Numbered from the stretch's first letter, positions 9,220 through 18,868 are shown. The stretch is DNA of 64,000 nt from Paludifilum halophilum (GCF_002245355.1 NZ_NOWF01000008.1:62001-126000); one strand, 5' to 3'. A program made the numbers and translations. The notes: a model not told the origin generated them from the sequence alone.

Positions 9220-12200
9220 ATGTCTTACAAGTGGAGAAAAACGCTGATCTGGATCTCCTGTATCGCCATCGTCGCCATGGCGGGAGCCGCGGTCCTGCCC
9301 GACTACTCCCGAGCGTATGCGATGGAGAAAAACCAACCGAAACCCAAAGAACTGACCCATCTTCGGACGGCCCACAGTAAAACCTTTGTGGATCCCGTTA
9401 AAAAACAATACCGCCTGGAAGCATACCTGGAACCGATCCATTTCCGATCCCAGGGACAATGGAAAACGATCGACAACCGGGTGAAAAAGGCGAAAAAAGG
9501 CCAAGCCCTGGGTAAAAATCTCACCTACATAAACGGAGCCAACCGTTACCGGGTCGGCTTCGCCCCCAGCAGTCGGGCCAACAAGCTGGTTCGCTTTCAA
9601 CTGGGCAAAACCTTCGTCGATTTCGGCTTGAGCGGCCAGCCGGATGCCGTGAAACCGGACATCGACGAAAACCGGGTGACCTATCCGGAGGTGTACCCGG
9701 AGACGGACCTGGTCTATTACGCGGATCACACCGGGATCAAAGAAGAGTGGGTGTTGAAGAAATACCAAGGGAAGCACACCTTTTCCATGACCCTCAACAC
9801 CCGCGGAGTCACCCCGAAAAAACAAAAGGACGGCTCCGTGGACTTTGTAGATGCTGACGGAAACACCCGGTTTTCCGTGCCTCGTCCGTTTATGGTGGAT
9901 GAGAACCTGCGCTCCTCCGATGAGGTGGAATTGGAGATTCGCGAGGAGAAAGGGAAAACCCATCTCGACCTGAAAGCGGACGAAGATTGGCTGAAGGATC
10001 CGGACCGGGCCTATCCGGTGAGGATCGACCCCTCCCTGTCGATCCAAGGCGTCGGGGAGACCTTTGACACCTTTGTCGGGGACGGCGGGTCCGAAACTGA
10101 TGCGGACACCAACTTCGGCAGCCGCACCTTTCTCACCACCGGCAACAACCCGGATCACGGGATCAGCCGGTCCCTGCTCCGGTTTGACCTGAAGCCCGTC
10201 CTGAGCGGGGCGAAAATCACCTCCGCCCGACTGCGGATGCAGCAGGTGCTGGACAACGGCCACACGGAGACGGTGAATCTCCACTCGATCACCGAAGACT
10301 GGGATTCGATGGAGGCCACCTGGAACAACCAGCCCGAAGTGGGTGAGGTACTGGACGACACGGATGTTTCCGGCCCGGATGCCTACACCTTCGACCTGAC
10401 GGATCAGGCCCGGGAATGGTACCGCGGAGAAACCGCCAACTACGGCGTCGAACTCCGGCTGGAAAACGAGGAGAATGACCGCAAATCCTACCGCTCCAGC
10501 GACTATGCCACCGATCCGGAGGAAAAGCCGAAGCTGACCATCGAATACGAGATCGAACCGATCGGGAAGGAGAGCTTCTGGACCACAGCGGCAGGGTCCA
10601 ACGTCAACACCTTCAACGGCAACTTCTTCCTCTGCGAATGTTCCGATCCCGATGTGGAGATGGCCGGGCGGGGCGAGTTGGCGAAAATCCTTCGCGCCTA
10701 CAACAGCCGCTCCGACGGGGAAGGGATCTTCGGCCCCAAGTGGACCTCCAATCTGGAGCAGTCACTTTCCGACAGCGGGGACGGCCCGGTGCTTTACACC
10801 GATGCCGACGGCACGCCTCACACCTTCACCCCGAACGGGGACGGCACCTATGAGGCGCCGGGAGGCATCTACCTGGAACTTTCCAAGAAAAAGGACGGGA
10901 CCTATGCGCTGAAGCGCCAGGATCAGACGGTGCTTACCTTTGATCCTGCCGGCCGGTTGACCGCTCTCACCGACGATAAGGGCAACCAAACTGTCCTCCA
11001 GTATACCGACGGAAAACCGTCCGTCATTGTCGATGCTTCCGACCGGGAAGTCACCCTGGAGTACAACGAGGACGGCCGCGTCGCCCAAGTGACCGACCCG
11101 GCGGACCGCACCGTGGAATACGCGTATGACACTGACGGCCATTTGACCCAGGTGTCGAAAAAAGATGCGGATGGAGACACTCTGGCGTCGTTCGCCTACG
11201 GCTACGACAGCCAATCCCGTATCACCTCCGTCACCGATCCCAACGGGAACCAGCGGACCGTCACTTACGACGATGAAGGACGGGTGGAGGAAGTTTCCCA
11301 GCCGGTCACCGTCGACGGAGAAAGTCAGACCGCGACCACCCGGCTGAACTATGACACCACCAACCGGCTGACCCGGGTGACCGACCCGAAGGGAACCGAC
11401 ACCCTCTACCAACACAATGCTTACGGCAACGTGATCCAGCAGACCCAGGATCCCAACGGGCTTAACTATAAGCAAACCTTCGAATATGATGACCAAAACC
11501 AACTGATCGGACAGAAGGATGCCAACGCCAATGCGGAGAACCGGGATGCCACCTATGATTACGAATATGACGACAACGGCAACCTGACGAGAGTGACCCA
11601 GCCCGAGGGGGAGACCTCCACGTCGGAGTACGACGAAAATAACAATAAAACCGAAGAGACCGACCCGGAAGGCCACACCACCACCCATGAATACGACCAG
11701 GAAAACAACCCGACCTCCAGTACCGACGCGGCGACCAAGTCCTCGGCGGAAAAACACGACGACTACGGCAACGTCACCCGGTCTACCACGCCCATGAGCC
11801 CCGGAGACAACCAGGCGCGCAACGGCGGGTTGGAATACGACCGCAACGACAATAACTGGCCCGACCACTGGTATGCTTATCCCTCCAAGGATGCCGTCAC
11901 CTGGGCCGACAGCGGTCTCGCCGTGAACGGCCTCACCCTGGGGACAAAGAGCCTGCGGATCACCGATCCGGGAGAGACAACGCTGATCGGCGGCAGCAAG
12001 TTCATCCCCTACAACTCGGACCAAGCCTACTTCGCCAGCGGCTACGTGCAGACGGAGAATGCGAAAGGCAAAGCCGGGATTCAGGCCGTGGGCTATGACG
12101 CCGACGGCAACATCACCAAGCGGATCTACGGGGACGAACTGAGCGGCACCGAAGGCCCCGAACGGCTCCACGCCGTCGTGGAACCGGAGGCCTTCCCCGA

Positions 12201-14826
12201 GGAAACCACGAAATTCCGCATCCGCGCCTATGTCGTCGGACAGAACGGCGACTACAGCGGCACCTACACCTTTGACGGCCTGCAGGTGGAAGCCGATCAC
12301 TTCGGCGCCTACAACCTGGTGGAAAACGGGGAGATGGAACGAAACGACGACCCCGTCGACGACATCCCCGACCGCTGGTACCTGGCGGGGGATATCGAGG
12401 AAGATGACAAACTGGTGGATGAGTCCCACGCCGGACAACAGTCCGTCCAGCTGATCGGAAGCGCGGATCAATGGAAAACCCTGCGCCAGGACATCGACCT
12501 GACCGGGAAAGCGGGGGCCGTCTTCACCGTCTCCGGCTTCTCCAAGGTGGAAAACCCGGACCCGAAGGGCAACATCTACGGCTACATCGTGGAGACCTAC
12601 CGGGACGGGAGCAAACAGGAAACCTTCACCTTCAACTTCGATAAAACCGAGTCCCACGACTGGCAGCACCGGACCGCAGAGATTGAAACCACCAAAGACT
12701 TCGACCACCTGAAAGTCTTCTACGAATACAGCGACCAGTCGGGTACCGCTTGGTTCGATACCGCCAAAGTGATCCCCGAATCAATCACGACCCAGCACGC
12801 CTACGACAGTAAGGGTAATTACGAGACGCAGACCACCGATCCGGAAGGGCGCCGGGTGGAAAAAGCCCATGACTCCGTCGGCAACGTCACCGGAGAGACC
12901 CGGGACGGAGACACCACCCGGTACGACTACGACGGCCTCGACCGGCTCACCGGCGTCACCGACGCTCAAGGAAACACCACCGCCTACGAGCGGGACGCCA
13001 ACGGCAACAAGACGAAGGTGACCAATGCCGAAGGGCACACCACCACCTATGCCTACGACGAACGGGACCAGGTGACGAAGGTGACCGACCCCTTGGAATA
13101 CACCACCCGGTTCGTCTACGACCTGAACGGGAACCAAACCGAAATCCGTCAGCCTAACGGCGACACGGTCGGATATGAATACAACGCCGCCGACCGGCAG
13201 ACAGCGGTGAACCACAACGGGGAGAAGCGGTACGGCTTCGACTACGATCCCAACGGCAACGTCACTGAAGAAACCGACGAGGCCAACGGGGAGACCACCG
13301 CCTTCTCCTACGACGGCAACAACCGGCTGGAGAAGATGAGCGAGCCAAACAGCAACGAGACGCTATTCTCCTATGACGGCAACGATCAAGTCACGAAGCA
13401 AGAAATCACCGCCGGGAGCGATTCCTTCAGCCAGACATTCCTCTACAACCGGCTCAGCCAGCTGACCCGCATCCAGGAAGACGGAGAGGATCGAGCCCAT
13501 TACACCTATGACGAAGCGGACCGCGTCGCCGCCCGCAAAAACGGAGACGGCACCACCGCCCTCTACCGGTACAACGGCGCCGGGGACCTTCTCCGCAAAA
13601 GCCTCTACACCGAAGGCGGAGAGCTGTTGCGGGAATATCGGTACACCTATGACGACAAAGGCCACCAAACCGCCGTGGAAACCGATGAAGGCACCACCAA
13701 ATACGAGTACAACGAGCGGGACCAGCTGACGAAGGAAACCCGTCCCGACGGCACCGTCACCACCTTCCAATACGACCAGAACGGCAACCGGACGTCAATG
13801 GAAGTGACCCAGGACGGAAGCACCGAGACGACCGAGTACACCTATGATGAAGCGGACCAGTTGACCGACGTCAATGGGACATCGTACACTCATGATAAGA
13901 ACGGCAACCTGACCGACGCTGGCAGACGCACCTACGTCTACGATGCGGAAAACCGGCTGACGGAAGTGAAGGACGAAAGCGGCGGCACCCTCGCCTCCTA
14001 CACCTACCGCGCCGACGGCATGCGGAAGACGAAGACCGTCGAAGGCAAGACGATCCGCTACCACTATGACCAGAACAAGAACGTCACCTACGAGACGGAT
14101 GAAGACAACAACATCGTTGCCCGGTACACCTACGGTCCTGACAACGAGCCTGTCAGCATGACCCGGGATGGGAAGACGTATTATTATCAGCTGAACGGAC
14201 ACGGGGACGTCATCGCGTTGACGGATGAGAAAGGTCAGGAAGTGGCGACATACCAATACGACGCCTTCGGGAACGTCGTCGACGAGACGGGGGATATGGA
14301 GAACCCGTACCGCTATGCAGGGTACCGGTATGACGAGGAGACCGGGTTCTACTACCTGCAGAGCCGGTACTACAACCCGGAGATAGGACGGTTTTTGACA
14401 CGGGATCGTTTCCAAGGGTTTGAGGAAGAGCCGTTGAGTCAGAATCGGTATACGTATGTGGAAAACAATCCGGTGATGGGTGTGGATCCCGATGGATATA
14501 CTAGGAGATTTATTAAAGTTACGTACGAAACATACTATATATCCAATAATACTTTAGATAAAATAATAGGTGTTTCTGGTGCAGCAGGTTGGATACAACA
14601 TCTACTACGGAGAGTTGGGAGTTATGTGGGATTTGGTGTGACGGGATTAGCAGTATACCTTAGGTATTGGGTTGCAGGCTCCAACGGGGTGAAAATTAGC
14701 ATCCCTTATTATTGGTATCAAAACCTACACTACAAGTTTGAATGGTATTGGTGGGGTGTAAGAAAAAGATACTTTTGGGGACCAGCTTACTGGGTAAGGC
14801 ATTTGCCAAGATTTTATGGATACTAA
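9220..14826 (+). CDS. Rhs/YD-repeat exoprotein with variable C-terminal tip
   Basis: Large secreted or cell-surface protein of 1868 residues. An N-terminal hydrophobic segment (about residues 9-29) is followed by a DNRLRE-type beta domain (about 284-447) and YD repeats (about 570-850 and 1190-1650). The YD repeats are split by an insert with two carbohydrate-binding-like blocks (about 857-1187). The Rhs core ends with YYLQSRYYNP, GRFLTRD and NPVMGVDPDGY. After DPDGY comes a 108-residue tip (14500-14823) of very different, AT-rich composition, full of Trp, Tyr and Lys/Arg. In known Rhs proteins the core forms a shell around such a tip, which is usually a toxin. The toxic role here is inference, as the tip matches no family I recognise. 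GGAAAGGAGAG precedes the ATG. Confidence 0.9.
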   Translation: MSYKWRKTLIWISCIAIVAMAGAAVLPDYSRAYAMEKNQPKPKELTHLRTAHSKTFVDPVKKQYRLEAYLEPIHFRSQGQWKTIDNRVKKAKKGQALGKNLTYINGANRYRVGFAPSSRANKLVRFQLGKTFVDFGLSGQPDAVKPDIDENRVTYPEVYPETDLVYYADHTGIKEEWVLKKYQGKHTFSMTLNTRGVTPKKQKDGSVDFVDADGNTRFSVPRPFMVDENLRSSDEVELEIREEKGKTHLDLKADEDWLKDPDRAYPVRIDPSLSIQGVGETFDTFVGDGGSETDADTNFGSRTFLTTGNNPDHGISRSLLRFDLKPVLSGAKITSARLRMQQVLDNGHTETVNLHSITEDWDSMEATWNNQPEVGEVLDDTDVSGPDAYTFDLTDQAREWYRGETANYGVELRLENEENDRKSYRSSDYATDPEEKPKLTIEYEIEPIGKESFWTTAAGSNVNTFNGNFFLCECSDPDVEMAGRGELAKILRAYNSRSDGEGIFGPKWTSNLEQSLSDSGDGPVLYTDADGTPHTFTPNGDGTYEAPGGIYLELSKKKDGTYALKRQDQTVLTFDPAGRLTALTDDKGNQTVLQYTDGKPSVIVDASDREVTLEYNEDGRVAQVTDPADRTVEYAYDTDGHLTQVSKKDADGDTLASFAYGYDSQSRITSVTDPNGNQRTVTYDDEGRVEEVSQPVTVDGESQTATTRLNYDTTNRLTRVTDPKGTDTLYQHNAYGNVIQQTQDPNGLNYKQTFEYDDQNQLIGQKDANANAENRDATYDYEYDDNGNLTRVTQPEGETSTSEYDENNNKTEETDPEGHTTTHEYDQENNPTSSTDAATKSSAEKHDDYGNVTRSTTPMSPGDNQARNGGLEYDRNDNNWPDHWYAYPSKDAVTWADSGLAVNGLTLGTKSLRITDPGETTLIGGSKFIPYNSDQAYFASGYVQTENAKGKAGIQAVGYDADGNITKRIYGDELSGTEGPERLHAVVEPEAFPEETTKFRIRAYVVGQNGDYSGTYTFDGLQVEADHFGAYNLVENGEMERNDDPVDDIPDRWYLAGDIEEDDKLVDESHAGQQSVQLIGSADQWKTLRQDIDLTGKAGAVFTVSGFSKVENPDPKGNIYGYIVETYRDGSKQETFTFNFDKTESHDWQHRTAEIETTKDFDHLKVFYEYSDQSGTAWFDTAKVIPESITTQHAYDSKGNYETQTTDPEGRRVEKAHDSVGNVTGETRDGDTTRYDYDGLDRLTGVTDAQGNTTAYERDANGNKTKVTNAEGHTTTYAYDERDQVTKVTDPLEYTTRFVYDLNGNQTEIRQPNGDTVGYEYNAADRQTAVNHNGEKRYGFDYDPNGNVTEETDEANGETTAFSYDGNNRLEKMSEPNSNETLFSYDGNDQVTKQEITAGSDSFSQTFLYNRLSQLTRIQEDGEDRAHYTYDEADRVAARKNGDGTTALYRYNGAGDLLRKSLYTEGGELLREYRYTYDDKGHQTAVETDEGTTKYEYNERDQLTKETRPDGTVTTFQYDQNGNRTSMEVTQDGSTETTEYTYDEADQLTDVNGTSYTHDKNGNLTDAGRRTYVYDAENRLTEVKDESGGTLASYTYRADGMRKTKTVEGKTIRYHYDQNKNVTYETDEDNNIVARYTYGPDNEPVSMTRDGKTYYYQLNGHGDVIALTDEKGQEVATYQYDAFGNVVDETGDMENPYRYAGYRYDEETGFYYLQSRYYNPEIGRFLTRDRFQGFEEEPLSQNRYTYVENNPVMGVDPDGYTRRFIKVTYETYYISNNTLDKIIGVSGAAGWIQHLLRRVGSYVGFGVTGLAVYLRYWVAGSNGVKISIPYYWYQNLHYKFEWYWWGVRKRYFWGPAYWVRHLPRFYGY

Positions 14827-14842
14827 GAGAACCACAACAATA

Positions 14843-14876
14843 CTTGACCTGTGGATCTGCAGATCCACAGGTCAAG
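14843..14876. repeat. Perfect 34-bp palindrome between rhs tip and downstream ORF
   Basis: Two 17-bp arms meet with no spacer: CTTGACCTGTGGATCTG at 14843-14859 and its exact reverse complement at 14860-14876. It starts 16 nt after the rhs stop and ends 19 nt before the next start. No T tract follows, so it is not a standard intrinsic terminator. Possible roles are an RNA-processing or attenuation hairpin, a protein-binding site or a recombination scar. Confidence 0.9.
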
Positions 14877-14895
14877 ATTAACAATGGAGGGGAAA

Positions 14896-15222
14896 ATGTT
14901 TAACGGTTTATACACGAAGTTAAAAAAGAATTTCGGAAAAAATACTCCATATTTGGTATTGTATTTGATTATTTTCATTGCTTTAAATATCTTCGTATTT
15001 ATTTCTCTAATAACTTATATATCAATAAATGATCCATTTTATATTTTATCGTTCATTGTTTTTTTGACCCTTAAGTATATATTAGATATGTGGGATAAAC
15101 GAAAAAATAACTATCACGATAAATTGAAACGCATTCCTATAATAAAGAAAGTATATATTTGTTATGTTATATTATCTTCTATTGTTTTGTTTTATTTTCT
15201 TATGAGAGTATTTGGAGCATGA
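14896..15222 (+). CDS. Small membrane protein, candidate Rhs-tip immunity protein
   Basis: 108 residues with three predicted membrane segments: PYLVLYLIIFIALNIFVFI, the following FYILSFIVFLTL, and VYICYVILSSIVLFYFL near the end. They are joined by a lysine-rich loop. Codon use is strongly AT-rich, unlike the rhs gene. The start is the ATG at 14896 behind GGAGGGG; an in-frame ATG at 14884 overlaps that site. Its place directly after an Rhs tip is where cognate immunity genes sit, and a membrane protein would suit a membrane-acting tip. No family is recognised. Confidence 0.6.
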   Translation: MFNGLYTKLKKNFGKNTPYLVLYLIIFIALNIFVFISLITYISINDPFYILSFIVFLTLKYILDMWDKRKNNYHDKLKRIPIIKKVYICYVILSSIVLFYFLMRVFGA

Positions 15223-15252
15223 AATCAGGTCTTTTAATCATAGTTCTTCATT

Positions 15253-16257
15253 ACCGAAATCCGCCAGCCAACGGCGACACGGTCGGCTATGAGTACGACA
15301 CTGCTGACCGGCAGACAGCGGTGAACCACAACGGGGAGAAACGGTACAGCTTCGACTACGATCCCAACGGCAACGTCACCGAAGAAACCGACGAGGCCAA
15401 CGGGGAGACCACCGCCTTCTCCTACGACGACAACAACCGGCTGGAGAAGATGAGCGAGCCAAACAGCAACGAGACGCTATTCTCCTATGACGGCAACGAT
15501 CAAGTCACGAAGCAAGAAATCACCGCCGGGAGCGATTCCTTCAGCCAGGCATTCCTCTACAACCGGCTCAGCCAGCTGACCCGCATCCAGGAAGACGGAG
15601 AGGATCGAGCCCATTACACCTATGACGAAGCGGACCGCGTCGCCGCCCGCAAAAACGGAGACGGCACCACCGCACGGGAAGACGATCCGTTTCCACTATG
15701 ACCAGGACAAAAATGTCACCTATGAGACGGACGAGAACGGAGATGTCGTAGCTCGTTACACCTACGGCCCCGACAATGAACCCGTCAGCATGACCCGGGG
15801 CGGGAAGACCTACTATTACCAGCTGAACGGGCATGGAGACGTCGTCGCATTGACGGATGAAACCGGCCAGGAAGTGGCGACGTACAAGTACGACGCCTTC
15901 GGCAATGTCATCGAGGAGACCGGCGACATCGAGAACCCCTACCGCTATGCGGGGTACCGGTATGATGAGGAGACCGGGTTCTATTACCTCCAGAGCCGGT
16001 ATTACAATCCGGAGACGGGGCGGTTCTTGACGCGGGATTCGTTTGAAGGGTTTGAAAAGGAGCCGTTGAGTCAGAACAAGTATACGTATGTGGAAAACAA
16101 TCCGGTGATGGGTGTGGATCCCGATGGATATTGGCCCAGGTGGGTAAAATGGATTTGGCGTGTTGGTAAAAGATATGTTCCATGGATGGAATATGCCGCG
16201 TGGGGGTATGTAATTTATAGAACCATCACTGCAGCTAGGCCTGTTATTGGATTGTAG
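15253..16257 (+). pseudogene. Displaced rhs 3' end (orphan copy 2) with alternative tip
   Basis: The first part, 15253 to about 15675, is nearly identical to rhs 13138 to about 13560. The sequence then jumps to match 14043-14499, leaving out about 482 bp and shifting frame. Two open frames result, one ending at 15701 and one open through 16257. There is also a 1-nt deletion near 15268 relative to the parent. After DPDGY the copy has its own 41-residue tip (16132-16254), rich in Trp and Arg. No start or signal peptide is present, so it is silent unless recombined into the full gene. Confidence 0.85.
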
Positions 16258-16709
16258 CATATGTAATTTCCAGATGGACTTACAGATGGTATAAATTCGG
16301 TAGGAGTTGGTTTAGGTGTGTCAAAGCAGTAGTTTGGCACAGGTTAAGTATATGGAAATGGCGGTGGTGGTACCGATGGAAGGTTGGTTTTTAATTAAAT
16401 AGGCGTGTTGGTTAATCTTATTTTCGGTCGGTAGATCGTGTTCTGCCATGTTTCAGTTATCATCCTGGTAAAAGGTGCCGTTTCTTCCGATCAGCAGGGG
16501 CAGATTCGTTCAGCTTTCAAAGGAGTATGTTACTCCTGTAGGATTTCGCTGAGAAGATGGCAGAGGGCGTTTGGTAAAATACGAATACTTACTGAATAAC
16601 CCATATTCCTGTTTAATTATTACATTAGAGGTATACGCCCAAAGCGTATGCCTCTGTTTATAAATAAAAGTGAAGACTGACTAAGTAAGGAAATTAGAAG
16701 GAGGCACTT
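16258..16709. other. Gene-poor spacer between orphan rhs copies 2 and 3
   Basis: I see no convincing gene in these 452 bp. The first 130 bp are rich in TGG/GGT codons in broken frames and may be a decayed tip. The only structured element is the hairpin at 16627-16655. An SD (AAGGAGG at 16698-16704) near the end belongs to the small ORF that follows. Confidence 0.6.
16627..16660 (+). terminator. Hairpin in the rhs orphan spacer
   Basis: AGAGGTATACGC (16627-16638) pairs with GCGTATGCCTCT (16644-16655), with one G-U pair and a 5-nt loop. GTTTATAAAT follows. It is a moderate intrinsic terminator or RNA hairpin. Confidence 0.5.
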
Positions 16710-16880
16710 ATGAGGAATCTTCTTCTTGTTTTAAACAGTATTTTGGTAGTTGCATTTATTTTTTCATGGCTAATCAATAGTGTATTACTATATCAATTTT
16801 TTATTGTTATTTTAGTAGCTACATTACCTCTTGATTTGTATTATTTGTATAAGAAAATAAAAAACAACGGCTGTATGTAG
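16710..16880 (+). CDS. Short two-segment membrane protein in the rhs array
   Basis: 56 residues, beginning MRNLLLVLNSILVVAFIFSW and followed by a second hydrophobic stretch (LLYQFFIVILVATLPL) and a basic tail (YKKIKNNG). A near-ideal AAGGAGG lies 5 nt before the ATG, so translation is likely despite the small size. AT-rich like the other small membrane ORF of the array. It sits between orphan rhs copies 2 and 3 and may be an immunity-type protein for one of their tips. That role is inference from position and topology. Confidence 0.6.
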   Translation: MRNLLLVLNSILVVAFIFSWLINSVLLYQFFIVILVATLPLDLYYLYKKIKNNGCM

Positions 16881-16984
16881 CAAGAATTAGATGTAGGTGT
16901 GATTCAGTATCATTTCCGGTAAAATTTAAAATTTTATGTAAGTTACTGGTCTGGTCCGTACATGGTTTTCCTCTTCCGTTTTAG

Positions 16985-17551
16985 ACAGAAGGAGAATTCG
17001 GCCACGCGATCCCCGCCCTCATCGATGAGAGCGGTCAGGAAGTCGCCGCATACGAATACGACGCCTTCGGGAACGTGATCGAGGAGACGGGGGACATCGA
17101 GAACCCGTACCGCTACGCGGGGTACCGGTATGATGAAGAGACCGGGTTCTATTACCTGCAGAGCCGGTACTATAACCCGGAGACGGGGCGGTTCTTGACG
17201 AGGGACTCGTTTGAGGGTACCGAGGAAGAGCCATTAAGTCAGAATAAGTATACGTATGCGCATAACAATCCGGTTATGAACATTGACCCCGATGGTTTCG
17301 CAATATGGTTTATAGCTTCAGTGTTGTTAACTTCTCTATTTTGGACTGTAGTGCAAATGTCATGGAACTATGGTCATTGGAGGTATTGGAGCAAAGGTGC
17401 ATTTGCAGAAACCTTTATTTGGAACGTGATAACCGCCGGTGTACCGCTGGGCTTTTTTGGTAGGAAAATTCTCACATGGGTCGCGAAGTATGTTTTTCAT
17501 CCTTTTGTAAATTGGATAAAAAGATTTTATCGATCCTCCTACTCTCCCTAA
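16985..17551 (+). pseudogene. Displaced rhs 3' end (orphan copy 3) with third tip
   Basis: An in-frame TAG at 16982 precedes a fragment with only the end of the Rhs core (ALIDESGQEVAAYEYDAFGN through NPVMNIDPDG). A unique 83-residue tip follows (17300-17548). The tip has a long hydrophobic stretch (AIWFIASVLLTSLFWTVVQM) and several Trp. No start codon or signal peptide belongs to it. It is the most truncated of the three copies and likely the oldest displaced end. Confidence 0.8.
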
Positions 17552-17697
17552 TAAAGAATATAAATATGATGCTTTACTATGGATTATTTCCTTTTTTATT
17601 TCCTTCTCGTGTTTATATTTATATCTAAAAAATTATTACTAGGATAAGATCTGGGGTATGAACGATGACTAAATTTAAAGAAAACGAAGAGATAAAA
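17552..17697. other. AT-rich junction between rhs orphan copy 3 and the IS remnant
   Basis: A 20-codon hydrophobic frame (17566-17628) begins 15 nt after the tip stop and could be the stump of a third membrane ORF cut by insertion of the transposase fragment. It has no clear SD. No IS terminal inverted repeat was identified. Confidence 0.3.
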
Positions 17698-18479
17698 CTA
17701 GTTAAAGTCAGGTCTGTCGATTGGGCAAAATGAGCCAAAAGAAAACGACCGTAGTTGTGTAAAAATGAGATCACTAACCCAATAAGCAGCTTCTTTAGGC
17801 AGTTGCTCCAACCGTACCTTACGGACGAACTCGGTAAAAGTGAGGCGGATAAATTTCCAGTGAGGCTGAGTTTGCTGATATAACCACCGTAAAAGGACAT
17901 AAGCGATCAAGGCTCCATACAGCTGGTTATAAACTGAATTTTTGCAGGTCCCCATCAACTGCTTCACCTGAAGCTGTTGTTTGATCCAACGAAAAAACAC
18001 CTCGACCTGCCAACGGGTTCGATAGATTTCCGCAATGGTTTCTGCAGACTCTGTCCAGAGGTTGGTGACGACATGGATCGGTTTTTGGTCGTCATTCAGG
18101 AAAGTGACCACCCAATAACGTTTCTTTGTCATCTTGGATTCACAACCGATGAAAGCTAGGCCATCATAAACCACTGGCGAAGATCGCATAGGGCATGTCC
18201 AGGTCTCATCTTCCCAAAGAATTGCATTTTTCCGCAAACGGATCACAAATCGGTGTCCTTGTTCTTCCCACCTCTCGATCCATTGAAAGTGAACATATCC
18301 ACGATCATAGACTGAAATTCCTTCATGGATTCGCAAGGCTTCCGCTCGATGGGTATCGTGAACCCGAGCGATTGATTCTTCCACTCGACATAAAGTGTGA
18401 TGGGCGCATCGAAACAAACATGAAGTTTAATTCCGGCTTTCTTTCCACGAAGATACGCCCGAGGTATGTGGAGTGACAT
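17698..18479 (-). mobile_element. Broken IS4-type transposase remnant
   Basis: On the minus strand, the N-terminal part (GKKAGIKLHVCFDAPITL) and the longer C-terminal part (start near 18417) are in different frames. They overlap around 18380-18420, so a frameshift splits the gene. Visible DDE motifs are YDRGYVHF and the Y-(2)-R-(3)-E-(6)-K signature region IYRTRWQVEVFFRWIKQQL, as in IS4-family enzymes. The usual N-terminal 100-150 residues are missing. No flanking inverted repeats were recognised, so the element looks immobile. Confidence 0.85.
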
Positions 18480-18868
18480 TTTGGTTATTAGTTTGATGGT
18501 GTTTTTAATGATTGATTTTTTGTTAAATAAACAAAGCCATTAGTGTGGTCAAGTCAACTGATTCTATGGAGACAATCCAACATTGCGATTGGGTGTGCTG
18601 TAAAAAATACTTTCTGAATCGAGATTAATCGGGATAGGTGGGGAATCAAATATTCTTAGGAACACATCGGGAGGGAAATGATGCTGGATGAATTACGGGA
18701 GCGATTGAACATCCATCCCATTAAACATTTCTCTGTTATGGCGCTTCCGAACGGCTTTCCCCGCCTAAAATATGGTTTATCAACGGAACTGTTCCCGCTG
18801 ACTGCTTTCCCCTTATAATGAGGAAGGGAGAAAGTCAAAATTCCGTTGCAATGGTAAGGAGGATATGA
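18480..18868. other. Intergenic region upstream of lemA
   Basis: An AT-rich scar borders the IS remnant, then base composition returns to that of the host. It holds the 45-codon frame at 18681-18818 and a TATAAT at 18814-18819 that could be the lemA -10 box, although no good -35 is spaced correctly. Confidence 0.4.
18681..18818 (+). CDS. Possible short ORF, unknown
   Basis: 45 residues behind GGGAGGG spaced 5 nt. Starts MLDELRERLNIHPIKHFSVM and ends LTAFPL. No domain is recognised. It could be a genuine small protein or the remnant of a larger gene truncated by the IS event nearby. Confidence 0.3.
   Translation: MLDELRERLNIHPIKHFSVMALPNGFPRLKYGLSTELFPLTAFPL

Noticed and set aside
10762-12708. 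648-codon open frame on the minus strand inside rhs
   Set aside because: It mirrors the codon pattern of a GC-rich repetitive gene (YD repeats); no SD, and the product is low-complexity Val/Gly-rich. Shadow frame.
10930-14170. Regularly spaced short similar sequences that could look like a CRISPR array
   Set aside because: They are coding YD repeats in one continuous frame with variable spacing; not identical direct repeats.
18814-18819. TATAAT as a firm lemA promoter
   Set aside because: No acceptable -35 at 16-18 nt, and it overlaps the stop of a short ORF; kept only as a weak mention.
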